Source of the DNA: Streptomyces mobaraensis NBRC 13819 = DSM 40847
Lineage (GTDB): Bacteria > Actinomycetota > Actinomycetes > Streptomycetales > Streptomycetaceae
DNA length: 64,000 bases
NCBI RefSeq assembly: GCF_017916255.1
Contig: NZ_CP072827.1
Location: forward strand, 7,279,501-7,343,500
Direction of reading: 5' to 3'
A program made the position numbers and the translations under genes. Numbering within the stretch: position 1 is the stretch's first letter; each line of letters starts with the position of its first letter. The notes under the pieces were generated by a model. That model was not told the DNA's origin. It saw nothing but the letters and a program-made list of their open reading frames with translations, and ran no database searches. This document shows positions 43,310 to 52,700 of the stretch, piece after piece.

Positions 43310-43463
43310 GGGTGCGGGTGTAGGGTGCCGACAGTGCCGGTTCCCGGTGAACCGCCCGTTCGTCTCCGCTCGTTGATGCGTTCCGAACACTTGATTAGGC
43401 GGCCGGCGACGGGCAGTTTGGGCGGGCCGGGCGGTTTCCGCATACGGAAGGGGGGTGGCCGCG

Positions 43464-44462
43464 ATGGCGCCGAGCAGCGGTGCGGCGGTCGAAGTGGCGG
43501 GATTGGTCAAGGTGTTCGGGGGCGGGGTGCGGGCCGTGGACGGCATCGACCTCGTCGTGCCCACCGGGGGCGTCTACGGGGTGCTGGGGCCCAACGGGGC
43601 CGGCAAGACCACGTGCGTGAGAATCCTGGCGACGCTGCTCCGGCCGGACGGCGGCCGGGTACGGGTGTTCGGGCGTGATGTGGTGGAGGACGCCGAGGGC
43701 GTCCGCGCGCGGGTCGCGCTGACCGGCCAGTACGCCTCCCTCGACGACGATCTGACCGGCTCGGAGAACCTCGTGCTGCTGGGGAAGCTGCTCGGCTACG
43801 GAGCCCGCGGCGCCCGGCAGCGGGCGGCGGCGCTGCTGGAGGGATTCGGCCTGGGCGAGGCCGGCGGCCGGCAGGTCAAGGGCTACTCGGGCGGTATGCG
43901 GCGCCGGCTCGACATCGCCGCGTCCCTGGTGAGCCGGCCGGACCTGCTGTTCCTCGACGAGCCCACCACCGGGCTCGACCCGCGCAGCCGCAACCACGTC
44001 TGGGAGATGGTCCGCGCGGTCGTCGCGCAGGGCACCACCGTGCTGCTGACCACGCAGTACCTGGACGAGGCCGACCGGCTGGCGTCGCGCGTCGCGGTGA
44101 TCGACCGCGGGCGGGTGATCGCCGAGGGGACGAAGGCGGAGCTCAAGGCGTCGGTCGGCGCCGGCTCGGTGCACGTCCGGCTTGAGGACGCCGGATGCCG
44201 GGAGCGGGCCGCCGGCGTCCTGGACGCCTGCCTCTCGGGCGTGACGCAGCGGGACGACGACCCGGTGGCCCTCACCGTCCGCCTGGGCGGCGGTGGCGCG
44301 GCGGCGGCCGAACAGGCGTCCAGGGCCCTCGCCGAACTGACCCGGGCGGGCATCGGCGTGGAGTCGTTCTCGCTCGGCCAGCCCAGCCTGGACGAGGTGT
44401 TCCTGGCGTTGACGGACGACGGCTCCGGCGCCGACCGGGTGGCGGGGAAGGTGGGGGTATGA
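43464..44462 (+). CDS. ABC transporter ATP-binding protein, DrrA type
   Basis: About 332 residues. Walker [11 protein letters not shown] (about 41-50), Q-loop [14 protein letters not shown] signature [10 protein letters not shown] (about 138-147), Walker [13 protein letters not shown] (about 159) and H-loop region [11 protein letters not shown], where the switch histidine is replaced by glutamine as in many DrrA proteins. The C-terminal extension (about 235-325) is the DUF4162-like domain typical of daunorubicin-resistance ATPases. ATG 43464 follows a GGGGGG tract at good distance; GTG 43455 is an alternative. It is coupled by 4-bp overlap to the permease. Confidence 0.87.
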   Translation: MAPSSGAAVEVAGLVKVFGGGVRAVDGIDLVVPTGGVYGVLGPNGAGKTTCVRILATLLRPDGGRVRVFGRDVVEDAEGVRARVALTGQYASLDDDLTGSENLVLLGKLLGYGARGARQRAAALLEGFGLGEAGGRQVKGYSGGMRRRLDIAASLVSRPDLLFLDEPTTGLDPRSRNHVWEMVRAVVAQGTTVLLTTQYLDEADRLASRVAVIDRGRVIAEGTKAELKASVGAGSVHVRLEDAGCRERAAGVLDACLSGVTQRDDDPVALTVRLGGGGAAAAEQASRALAELTRAGIGVESFSLGQPSLDEVFLALTDDGSGADRVAGKVGV

Positions 44463-45358
44463 CCACGGTGACGGGCGCCGGGACGGGGTCGGAATCCGGC
44501 GCGGGACGAGAAGCCGGCGCGGGACCGGAAGGCGCGGGCGCGGAGGAGCCGAGGACGGCGAACGCGCTCATCGGCGCCCTGGTCGCGGGCGAACGCCCGC
44601 CCCGCCCCAGCGCGTTGACGACCTCGCTGGCGTTCGGCTGGCGGGCGGTGCTCCGCATCAAGCACGTACCCGAGCAGCTCTTCGACGTCACGGCGTTCCC
44701 CGTGATGCTCGTGCTGATGTACACGTACCTGTTCGGCGGCGCCCTGGCCGGCTCGACCGGCGCGTACCTCCAGTACCTGCTGCCCGGCATCATGGTGACG
44801 TCCGTCGTGATGATCACCATGTACACCGGGATGGCCGTCAACACCGACATCGCCAAGGGCGTCCTGGACCGCTTCCGCAGCCTGCCCGTCTGGCGCCCCT
44901 CGGTCATGGTGGGCTATCTGCTGGGCGACATGCTGCGGTACGTCCTGGCCTCGGTGATGATGCTGGCGATCGGCCTGGTGATGGGCTACCGGCCGCACGG
45001 CGGGGCCGGCGGAGTGATCGGAGGAGTGGCGCTGCTGCTCCTCTTCAGCTTCTGCTTCTCCTGGCTGTGGACGATGTTCGGCCTGCTGCTCCGCACGGAG
45101 AAGGCGGTGATCGCCGTGTCCATGGCGGTGATCTTCCCGCTGACCTTCCTGAGCAACGTCTTCGTCGAACCGCGCACCATGCCGGGCTGGCTCCAGGCGT
45201 TCGTCAACAACAGCCCGCTGACGCACCTGTGCAGCGCGGTGCGCGGACTGACGGAGGGCGGCACGCCGTCGGCGCACATCGCCTGGACGCTGGGCTGGTC
45301 GGCCCTGTTCGTCCTCGTCTTCGGCCCGGTCACGATGCGGCTCTACGCCCGCAAGTAG
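44459..45358 (+). CDS. ABC-2 type transport permease, DrrB type
   Basis: 299 residues. An unusually long Gly/Ala/Glu-rich N-terminal tail (about 1-40) precedes an ABC-2 membrane domain of about six segments. [21 protein letters not shown] is the conserved opening, and [17 protein letters not shown] and [17 protein letters not shown] are family hallmarks of DrrB-like permeases. With the DrrA-type ATPase it forms a two-gene exporter for a hydrophobic compound, possibly a product of the neighbouring isonitrile or NRPS genes. Ends at a shared terminator with the convergent isonitrile-synthase operon. Confidence 0.86.
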   Translation: MTTVTGAGTGSESGAGREAGAGPEGAGAEEPRTANALIGALVAGERPPRPSALTTSLAFGWRAVLRIKHVPEQLFDVTAFPVMLVLMYTYLFGGALAGSTGAYLQYLLPGIMVTSVVMITMYTGMAVNTDIAKGVLDRFRSLPVWRPSVMVGYLLGDMLRYVLASVMMLAIGLVMGYRPHGGAGGVIGGVALLLLFSFCFSWLWTMFGLLLRTEKAVIAVSMAVIFPLTFLSNVFVEPRTMPGWLQAFVNNSPLTHLCSAVRGLTEGGTPSAHIAWTLGWSALFVLVFGPVTMRLYARK

Positions 45359-45379
45359 CGCCGGAGGGGGCGGGAGTTA

Positions 45380-45415
45380 CGGAGAGGGGCGCGCCGAGGC
45401 GTCCGCCCCTCTCCG
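45380..45415. terminator. bidirectional hairpin terminator
   Basis: 12-bp stem 45380-45391 / 45404-45415 (core GGAGAGGGGC and GCCCCTCTCC) with a 12-base loop, in the 81-bp gap between the convergent ABC permease and isonitrile synthase genes. Confidence 0.7.
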
Positions 45416-45439
45416 GGCACCGCTCCCGCGGGCGGTGTG

Positions 45440-46399
45440 TTACGCCTGCGCCATCGGCAGGTCGGTGCGGTAGTGGGTCACCCGGCCGTTCTCCCGCACG
45501 GGCTCGCCGAGTTCGGCGGCCCGGGTGTGGTGGACCAGCTGGAAGCCGTCGGGGTGCTTCAGCAGGGTGGCGTGCCAGGGGGTGGTCCAGGGGTTGGTGG
45601 TGTCGAGGAACTTGATGCCGTACTTGGCCTCGTTCCGGTTCTGCGGGTGGATGGACAGCCGGACGGTGTCCTGGTGGTAGTCCGCGATCAGGCTGGCCCA
45701 GGCCCGGCTGCGCGCGATGACGTGGTAGGCCCGCTGCCGGGACTGGCGCTGGAGGGCGGCCTTGCTGCCCGTCCAGTCCGGGGTGTCCTCGACGAGGAAG
45801 CGGGTGATGCCGCGGTACATCCGCAGGGTGGACTCGTCGGTCTTCACCTCGGCGCGCAGCTGCTCGACGGTGGGCGCGTACCGGTCGGCCGTCATACGGC
45901 GCTTCTCGTCGTAGTCCAGGTCGGGCCCGTACACGTCACGCAGGTCGAACGTGCCCAGGTGGTCGAGGCCCTCCTCCTGGATCATCGTGCGCAGGGCGTC
46001 GCCGTAGGCGTCGATGTGCTCGTCCGGAACGCCGATGACGTCACCGAAGATGTGGCCGTCCGAGCAGATGAGGACCCGCGCGCCGGGCGAATAGATCTTC
46101 TCGATACCGGTGCAGAGGTCCTGCAGGAAGTGCAGGGCGAGCCGCTCGCCCTCGTCGGGCAGGTGGCTGATGACCTTCGCGGTGTTGGGCGACTTGCAGG
46201 GGAAGCCGGGCAGGGAGAACAGGATGGGCTGCCGGCGTTCCAGGTGGTGCGATATCTGGCGTATCTGATGCGGGAAGTCGTGGGTGGTGTCGTTCTCCGG
46301 GTCCGGCTCGATGGTCCGGCGGTGCGGCAGCAACTGGGACAGCACGGCATGGGCGGTCTCGGTGAGGGACTCGGTCGCCGACGGAGTGGTGGCGGGCAT
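45440..46399 (-). CDS. isonitrile (isocyanide) synthase, IsnA/PvcA family
   Basis: 319 residues of the DIT1/PvcA family, which converts the amino group of tyrosine or tryptophan to an isonitrile using ribulose-5-phosphate as carbon donor. Family features are visible: LPGFPCKSPNTAKV (about 63-76), ICSDGHIFGDVIGV (about 111-124), the RDVYGPDLDYDEKR segment and VRLSIHPQN (about 247-255). Length and motif order are complete. The usual Fe(II)/2-oxoglutarate oxygenase partner (IsnB/PvcB) is absent; instead a P450 lies 125 bp upstream in the same direction. It is the last gene of a minus-strand unit starting with the thymidylyltransferase. Confidence 0.88.
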   Translation of the reverse strand: MPATTPSATESLTETAHAVLSQLLPHRRTIEPDPENDTTHDFPHQIRQISHHLERRQPILFSLPGFPCKSPNTAKVISHLPDEGERLALHFLQDLCTGIEKIYSPGARVLICSDGHIFGDVIGVPDEHIDAYGDALRTMIQEEGLDHLGTFDLRDVYGPDLDYDEKRRMTADRYAPTVEQLRAEVKTDESTLRMYRGITRFLVEDTPDWTGSKAALQRQSRQRAYHVIARSRAWASLIADYHQDTVRLSIHPQNRNEAKYGIKFLDTTNPWTTPWHATLLKHPDGFQLVHHTRAAELGEPVRENGRVTHYRTDLPMAQA

Positions 46400-46524
46400 G
46401 GGTGGTCTCGCTTCCTGGTGAAAGAACGGCCCGGGGCGGGGTCGCCGTCCCGGGCCTCGGGTGGGTCGGTCGGTGCTGTGGGTGGTGGTCCGGGCGGTGC
46501 CGTGAGTGGTGGTGCGGATGGTGG

Positions 46525-47943
46525 TCAGTGGCGGAAGGGGCAGCGCGGAGCGGCGTCCTGGCCGCCTTCCGGGGCGTAGCTGAGCGGCAGCCGGTTGACG
46601 CCGCGGGCGAGGACTGCGTGGACCCAGGGCAGCTCACCGGGGCCGGCCTCCAGCCGGAGGTCGGGGAGGCGGGTGAGCAGCGTCCGCAGCGCGGTCTGCA
46701 GCTCGATGCGGGCGAGGGCCGCGCCGGGGCAGAAGTGGATGCCGTGGCCGAAGGCGAGGTGCGGGTTGGGCTGCCGGTCGAGGTCCAGGGTGTCCGGGTC
46801 CGCGAACCGCCTGGGGTCCCGGTTGGCCGCGCTGAGGGAGACGATGACGGAGTCCCCGGCGGGCACGGTCTCGCCGTGGAACTCGGTGTCCTCGGCGAAG
46901 AAGCGCCACGTGGTGAGCTCGAAGGCGCTGTCGTAGCGCAGCAGTTCCTCGACGGCGCGGGCGAGGAGGGCCGGGTCGCCGTCCTCGTCGGTGAGGGATT
47001 TCCGCAGCCGCTCCAGCTGTTCCGGGTGGCGGAGGAGGGCCACGAGGGCGGTGGTGATCTGGTTGGTGACCGGCTCCTGCCCGGCGACCAGCAGCTGGAA
47101 GACGATCGAGTCGGTCTCCTCGGTGGTCAGCGAACCCTCGTCGTGCGCGGCCACCAGCGTGGTGAGCAGGTCGTCGCCGGGCTCCCGGCGCTTGGCGTCC
47201 GTGACGCGCGCGATGTACGCCTGCAGGGCGCGCAGCCGTCCCTCGTACACCGGGCGCTGCGGGTCGCTCGGGCCCACGGGCTGGACGACCTTGCCCCAGT
47301 CGCGGTCGAAGTCCCGGGCCAGTTCGGTGGGGAGGCCGATGACCTCGGCCAGGACGCGGAAGGGGAAGTGCGCGGCGAAGCCCTCCACGGCGTCGAAGGA
47401 GGCCCGCCCGCCGGCGTCCGCCGGGCCGTCACCGAGCGCGGCGTCGAGGAGCTCGTCGGCGATCTCCTGGATGCGCGGGCGCAGGCGCTCGACGGCGCGG
47501 GGCGTGAAGGCGTCGGTGACCATGCGCCGCATGTGGGTGTGCTTCGGCGGGTCCTGGTGCAGCAGGTGCACCTGGAGCTGGGAGTGCTGCGGCTCGGGCA
47601 TGATGGCGGCCTTGGACCGCCAGGCGTCGTTCCCGAGGTCGTGGTTCTTCCCGAACCGGTCGTCGGTGAGCGCCTGCTGGGCCGCGTCGTAGCCGGTGAC
47701 CAGCCAGGCGTGGACGCCGCTGGGGAAGTGGACCCGGTGCAGGGGGCCCTTGTCGCGGAGGCGCGTGTACAGCGGATAGGGGTCGGTCTTGTAGTCCTCG
47801 CCGTAGAGCGGTACGGGGTCGGGCAGCGGCTCGCGCTCCTGCCGGGTCCGCTCTTCCGCGGAGCCGGAAGGGCCGGACGGACCGGCGGGGACGGCCGGGT
47901 CCGCGGGGAGCCGCGTGGTGCCGTGGGTGTCGGGCTGTGCCAT
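46525..47943 (-). CDS. cytochrome P450, isonitrile-cluster associated
   Basis: 472 residues with a Pro/Ser-rich N-terminal tail (about 1-40). ExxR is visible in the K-helix (VEELLRY region), and the heme-binding loop FGHGIHFCPG has its cysteine at about 405. The I-helix reads LLVAGQEPVTNQI: the acid (Glu about 290) is kept, but the conserved alcohol residue after it is proline (about 291). P450s lacking this threonine often do phenol coupling or other non-standard oxygen chemistry. ATG 47943 follows AAGGA. With an isonitrile synthase downstream, its likely substrate is an aromatic isonitrile. Confidence 0.87.
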   Translation of the reverse strand: MAQPDTHGTTRLPADPAVPAGPSGPSGSAEERTRQEREPLPDPVPLYGEDYKTDPYPLYTRLRDKGPLHRVHFPSGVHAWLVTGYDAAQQALTDDRFGKNHDLGNDAWRSKAAIMPEPQHSQLQVHLLHQDPPKHTHMRRMVTDAFTPRAVERLRPRIQEIADELLDAALGDGPADAGGRASFDAVEGFAAHFPFRVLAEVIGLPTELARDFDRDWGKVVQPVGPSDPQRPVYEGRLRALQAYIARVTDAKRREPGDDLLTTLVAAHDEGSLTTEETDSIVFQLLVAGQEPVTNQITTALVALLRHPEQLERLRKSLTDEDGDPALLARAVEELLRYDSAFELTTWRFFAEDTEFHGETVPAGDSVIVSLSAANRDPRRFADPDTLDLDRQPNPHLAFGHGIHFCPGAALARIELQTALRTLLTRLPDLRLEAGPGELPWVHAVLARGVNRLPLSYAPEGGQDAAPRCPFRH

Positions 47944-48256
47944 GGGTGTGTTCCTTCGGGGATGGGACGGGTCGGTGCGGGACGGGGACGGTGACGGGGA
48001 CGATGGCGGTCGCGGGGAATGGAGCGGTGGTGGTCCGGGGACCGTGTCCGGGGCGCCGCGCCGGCGCCCGCGGAAGCGCGTTCGGCTTCCGGGACGAGGG
48101 GCGGGGCACCGGCGGTTCACGGCCGTCGGACGGAGGGGAGCCGTCCGCGGAGGGGCGGCGGGCGCGCGCCGGGGCTCGCGGTCCGCCGGGGGACGCGCCG
48201 GAGCCGCCCTCAACGGGGGCGTGAGCGCGGGGAGTCGCGTCGCGACGGCCCGGACG
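47944..48256. other. intergenic region between P450 and thymidylyltransferase genes
   Basis: 313 bp, same-strand gap. The part next to the P450 has short tandem GGGACG/GGTGAC-like repeats (47968-48002). A separate P450 promoter may lie here, but no clear hexamers were found. Confidence 0.4.
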
Positions 48257-49330
48257 TCAGGCCGCGACCTCTACCCCCGCGTGGTCGCCGATCACCAGCC
48301 GGTGGTGCCGGTCGCCGTGGTCCGCGGCGCTGACGGTGGCCCCCCGGCCGATCACCGAACCCTCGATGCCGTGCATCCCGGTGACCGTCGCGCCGTCCAG
48401 CACGATGCTGTTCCCCAGGTACGTACGGCGCAGGGCGCAGCCGCCGCCGATGGACGTGTACGGCGCGACCTGGCTGTCCTCCAGGACGGTGCCGGCGCCG
48501 ATGACGGCCGGGCCCTGGACCCGGGAGCGGACCAGCCGGACCCCGGGGCCGAGGTCGACCGGCCCGGTCAGCTCGCTCGCCGCGTCCACGGACGCCGTCG
48601 GGTGGCGCGCGGCCCGCAGGCCGTCGAGGACGGCGCGGTTGCAGTCCAGGACGTCCGCGACCTCCCCGGTGTCCTTCCAGTAGCCGTCGTACTCGACGGC
48701 GCGGACCGGGGCGCCCCTGGTCACCAGCTCCTGGATGGCGTCGGTGATCTCCAACTCCCCCCGGGCGCTGGGCCTGATGGCGGCGATCGCGTCGTGCACG
48801 GCCGGCGTGAAGAAGTACACGCCGATCAGCGCCAGGTCGCTGCGCGGCTCCCGCGGCTTCTCCACCAGCCGCAGCACCCGCCCGTCCGGCGCGGTCTCCG
48901 CGACGCCGAAGGCCCGCGGGTCGGACACCTTGTGCACCAGCACCTGGGCGGCCGTGCGGGCCGCCCGGAAACCGGCGGCGGCGTCCGTGATCCCCGCGGG
49001 CAGCATGTTGTCCCCGAGGTACATCACGAAGTCGTCCTCCGCGAGGAAGGCGCGGGCCGTGATCACGGCGTGGGCCAGCCCTCTGGGGGCGTCCTGGGGG
49101 AGGTACGTGAGCCGCACCCCCAGCCGCGAACCGTCCTGGAGGGCGGCGGCGATCTGGTCCCCGCGGTCGCCGGTGACGATCCCGATGTCATGCACGCCGG
49201 TCGCGCGGATGTTCTCCAGGACGTATTCGAGCACGGGCTTGTTCGCGATGGGCATGAGCTGCTTGGGCATCGAGTGACTGAACGGCCTCAGACGGGTTCC
49301 CGACCCGCCCGAGAGGACCAGTGCCTTCAT
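48257..49330 (-). CDS. rmlA: glucose-1-phosphate thymidylyltransferase, long form
   Basis: 357 residues. The nucleotidyltransferase signature GGSGTRLRP is at 8-16, and MPKQLMPIANKPVLEY follows. LVEKPREPRSDLALIGVYFF and DTGEVADVLDCNRAVL match the RmlA/StrD branch that makes dTDP-glucose. The C-terminal third (about 240-357, with VIGAGTVLEDSQVAPYTSIG) is a left-handed beta-helix as in secondary-metabolite StrD-type enzymes. ATG 49330 follows GAGGAGAGG. No dehydratase or glycosyltransferase lies in the window, so the activated sugar must be used by genes elsewhere. A strong promoter-like sequence lies at 49621-49650. Confidence 0.88.
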   Translation of the reverse strand: MKALVLSGGSGTRLRPFSHSMPKQLMPIANKPVLEYVLENIRATGVHDIGIVTGDRGDQIAAALQDGSRLGVRLTYLPQDAPRGLAHAVITARAFLAEDDFVMYLGDNMLPAGITDAAAGFRAARTAAQVLVHKVSDPRAFGVAETAPDGRVLRLVEKPREPRSDLALIGVYFFTPAVHDAIAAIRPSARGELEITDAIQELVTRGAPVRAVEYDGYWKDTGEVADVLDCNRAVLDGLRAARHPTASVDAASELTGPVDLGPGVRLVRSRVQGPAVIGAGTVLEDSQVAPYTSIGGGCALRRTYLGNSIVLDGATVTGMHGIEGSVIGRGATVSAADHGDRHHRLVIGDHAGVEVAA

Positions 49331-49620
49331 AGAGCCTCTCCTCGCAACCGTTCCCGCCGCGCGGGCGGGAACCGCCAGTGGATCGCCGAAAGGACGTCGG
49401 TCGAACGGGACGATGGAACGACGGTGCGACGGCACGGCGGAACGCCCGGTGCCGACGGCGCGTCAGAGGTGGCCGCCCGGGCGCGCCGGGCGCCGCGCGG
49501 GACGGGCGGGACCGGTCCGGGTGAGGCCGTGGGGATCGGCTCGCGGGCCCGGAGGCCGTACGCGTCGCGCTCCCGCGGGGGGTGTCCCTGCCGCAGGGCG
49601 CAAAGAACCGATGATGGGAA

Positions 49621-49660
49621 AGTATTCTTGGCGCGTGGTGAGGCTGTCAAGGAACTCACC
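49621..49660 (-). promoter_or_regulatory. candidate rmlA/isonitrile operon promoter inside an inverted repeat
   Basis: Minus-strand -35 TTGACA (49650-49645) and -10 AATACT (49626-49621) are 18 bp apart. The -35 is enclosed by GGTGAG (49637-49642) and CTCACC (49655-49660), a perfect 6-bp inverted repeat with a 12-bp spacer. This suits a regulator-bound promoter, for example for the divergent SARP. Confidence 0.5.
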
Positions 49661-49781
49661 CGGGGGTTCCGGCCGTTGCCGGCCGATCCGCCGCCCGTGC
49701 GCCGCTCGGCCGCCGTCCTCGGTGGCGCGTCACGGTCGATTGTCTGTCCGAAATTCTCTCCTGACCGCGACATTCATCCCG

Positions 49782-49787
49782 TACAGT
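49782..49787 (+). promoter_or_regulatory. candidate -10 of a leaderless SARP transcript
   Basis: TACAGT ends 8 bp before ATG 49796, and no ribosome-binding sequence is present, a pattern common for leaderless streptomycete regulators. A second ATG follows at 49799. Confidence 0.4.
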
Positions 49788-49795
49788 GATCAACC

Positions 49796-52700
49796 ATGAT
49801 GGCCTCACGGGGGAGTGCTGTCCGGTTCGGCGTACTGGGCACACTTGAGGTATGGGACGGGGACGACCGCCTGCAGGTGGGCGGTCCGCGCGCGCGTGCC
49901 GTGCTGGCGGCGCTGCTGCTGGAAGCCAACCGGGTCGTGTCCTTATCACGGCTGGTCGACGCCGTATGGGAGGACGCCCCTCCCGCGACGGCCGAACACC
50001 AGGTGCGCAAGGCCGTGGCGGAGCTGCGGGCCCGCATCCCGGACGGCCGGCTGCTGCTGCTCACCGACGGGCCCGGCTACCGGATGGTGGTCGACGGCGG
50101 CCAACTCGACCTGCTGCGCTTCGAGAAGGCCCTCGCCCGGGCCCGCGCGGCGACGGACACCGACGAGGAGGCCGCCGCCCTGGAGGGCGCCCTCGCCCTC
50201 TACCGGGGGCGGGCCCTGCCCGAGGGCCGCAGCCCGCTGCTGGCCGCCGCGGCGGCGATGCTGGAGGACCGCCAACTCGGCGCCCGCGAACGCCTGCTGG
50301 AACTGCGGCTGGAACAGGGCCGCACCGAAGAGGCGGTCGCCGGGCTGCGCTCCCTGGTCGCGGAGCACCCGCTGCGCGAATCGGCGGCGGCCCTGCTGAT
50401 GGTCGCCCTGTGCCGGACGGGCCGGCAGGCCGACGCCCTGCGCGTCTACCACCAGCTCCGCCACCTGCTCGCCGAGCAACTCGGCATCGACCCCGGCCCC
50501 GAGGCCGCGCTGCGCTACGAGCAGATCCTGCGCAACGAGCCCGCCCTGCACGGCGGCACGCCGCGGCCCGGCCGGCGGGCCGCCGCCGGCCGGGCCGGCC
50601 GCCCCGCGCCGCCCCCGGCCCTCCCCGAGGAGCCCCACCGGGCCCCCGGCGCGGGGGAGTTCCCCGGCGCGGACGACGAGCACGGCGCCGCGCCGGACGC
50701 CGGGACCGGCCGCGCGCCGGGCGCGGGGAGCGGCCGGACGCCGTACGGCTCGGCCGGCCACGCGCCGGACGCCGGGAGCGGCGCCGGACCGTACGACGCG
50801 AGCTCCCGGCCGGGGGCCGCGACTGGCCCGGACGGACGCGTGTCGGCGTCCGCTCCGGTGTCCGTGCCGACGTCCGTGCCGACGTCTGTGCCGACGTCCG
50901 TGCCGGACCCGGACTTGTACCGGACGCCCGCCCCGCATCCGGCCGCGTACCTGGCACCCGCCCCGCAGGCGGGCTCGTATCCGGCGTCCGACCTGGCCTC
51001 GGCCGGGCACGCCGCCTCCGTCCCGCAGGCGGGCTCGTACCCGGCGTCCGGCCCGCGATCGGACGTGCACCCCGCGCCCGCTCCGCAGCCGGGCTCGTAC
51101 CCGGGGTCCGTCTCCCACCCGGTCGCGCACCCCGGACCCGTGACGTCCCCGGGCACGTACCCCGCGTCCGCTCCACCGCCGATCGTGTACTCGTCGCCGG
51201 CCCCGTCCTCGGGCACGTACCCGGCGTCGCCCCCGTCCGCGGGCCTGCGCCCCGCAACCGACCCGCACCCGGCCGCGCACCCCGTGCCCATCCCGTATTC
51301 GGGCCCCGCGCCCGCCCCGTACCCGGGCCCCGCGCCCGTCCCGCCCCCGGGCGCGTACCCCCTGCCCGTGCTGCCGCCGGCCCCCTACCCCGCGTCCGTG
51401 CCCCCGCGTTCCCTGCCGCATGATCTGCCCGACTTCACCGGGCGGGAGGAGGAGACGCGCCGGCTGCTGTCGCACGCCGGACGGGAGGCGGAGCGGCCGG
51501 CGGCGGTGATGGCGGTGGACGGCATGGCCGGGGTCGGGAAGACCGCTCTGGCCGTGCACGCCGCGCACCGTCTCGCCCCGCACTACCCGGACGGGCAGAT
51601 CTTCCTCGATCTGCACGGCTTCACCGCCGGCCGCGCCCCGTTGACCGCCCACACCGCCCTGGGCGTCCTGCTGCGGGCGGTCGGCGTGCCCGACCGGCAG
51701 CTGCCCCCGGGGCGCACGGACCGGGAGCAGCTGTGGCGGGCCGTCACCGCCGGCCGGCGCCTGCTGCTGCTGATCGACAACGCCGCCGCCTCCGAACAGG
51801 TGCGCCCCCTCGTCCCCGGCACCCCCGGCTCCCTGGTGCTCGTCACCAGCCGGCCGCGCCTCTCCGCCCTCGACGGCGCCGTCCACCTCAGCCTCCAACT
51901 GCCCCCGCCGGGCGACGCCCTGCGCCTGCTGGGCGCCGTCCTCGGCCGCGAACGGCCGCGCGCCGAGCCCGAGGCGGCGGCCGACCTCGTGACCCTGTGC
52001 GGACGCCTCCCGCTGGCCCTCCGCGTCGCCGCCGGTCGGCTGCGCAACCGCCCCCAGTGGACGATCGCCGCCCTCAACGACCGGCTCCGCGACGAGTCCG
52101 CCCGCCTCGCCGGCCTGGTGGCCGAGCACCGTGCCGTCGCCACCGCCCTGGACCTGTCGCGCACCGCCCTGCCCACCCCCCACCGGCGCTTCTTCCACCT
52201 GCTCGGCCTGCACCCCGGGCCGGACTTCGACGCGCGGACCGCCGCCGTCCTCACCGGCACGTCCCCGGCCGCCGCCGAGGCGCTGCTGGAGGACCTCCTC
52301 GACGCCCACCTGCTCACCCAGCACACCCCCGGCCGCTACGCCTTCCACGAACTGGTGCGACTCCTCGCCCGCCACCACCCCGACGCGCCGCCGCCCGCGA
52401 CCGTCCACCGGGCGGTGCACCGGCTCCTCGACCACTACCTGCGCACCGCGACCCGGGCCGCCGAACTGATCGACGCCCCCGCCCGGCCCGCCCTCCCGGC
52501 GGAAGCCGCGCCTGCCGACGAGCCGCTCGCCGACGAACCCGCCGCCCTGGCCTGGTTCCAGGCCGAGCGGCCCGGCCTGCTGTCCGCCCTCGCCCTCGCC
52601 GAGGAGCGGGGCCTCGACCGGCACGCCGTCCGGCTGGCCCTCGCGCTGGCCCCCTGCCTCCGGCTGCGCGGTCACACCGAGGACGAACGCCAGGTGCTCG

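Larger units (their letters stand above)
49331..49795. other. divergent regulatory region between rmlA and the SARP gene
   Basis: 465 bp without a credible gene. The stretch 49600-49660 and the last 60 bp are clearly AT-richer than the surroundings and hold the promoter elements described next. Confidence 0.5.

Noticed and set aside
50800..51420. Tandem repeat array as a mobile element or CRISPR
   Set aside because: It is in-frame coding sequence for the proline-rich linker of the SARP regulator.
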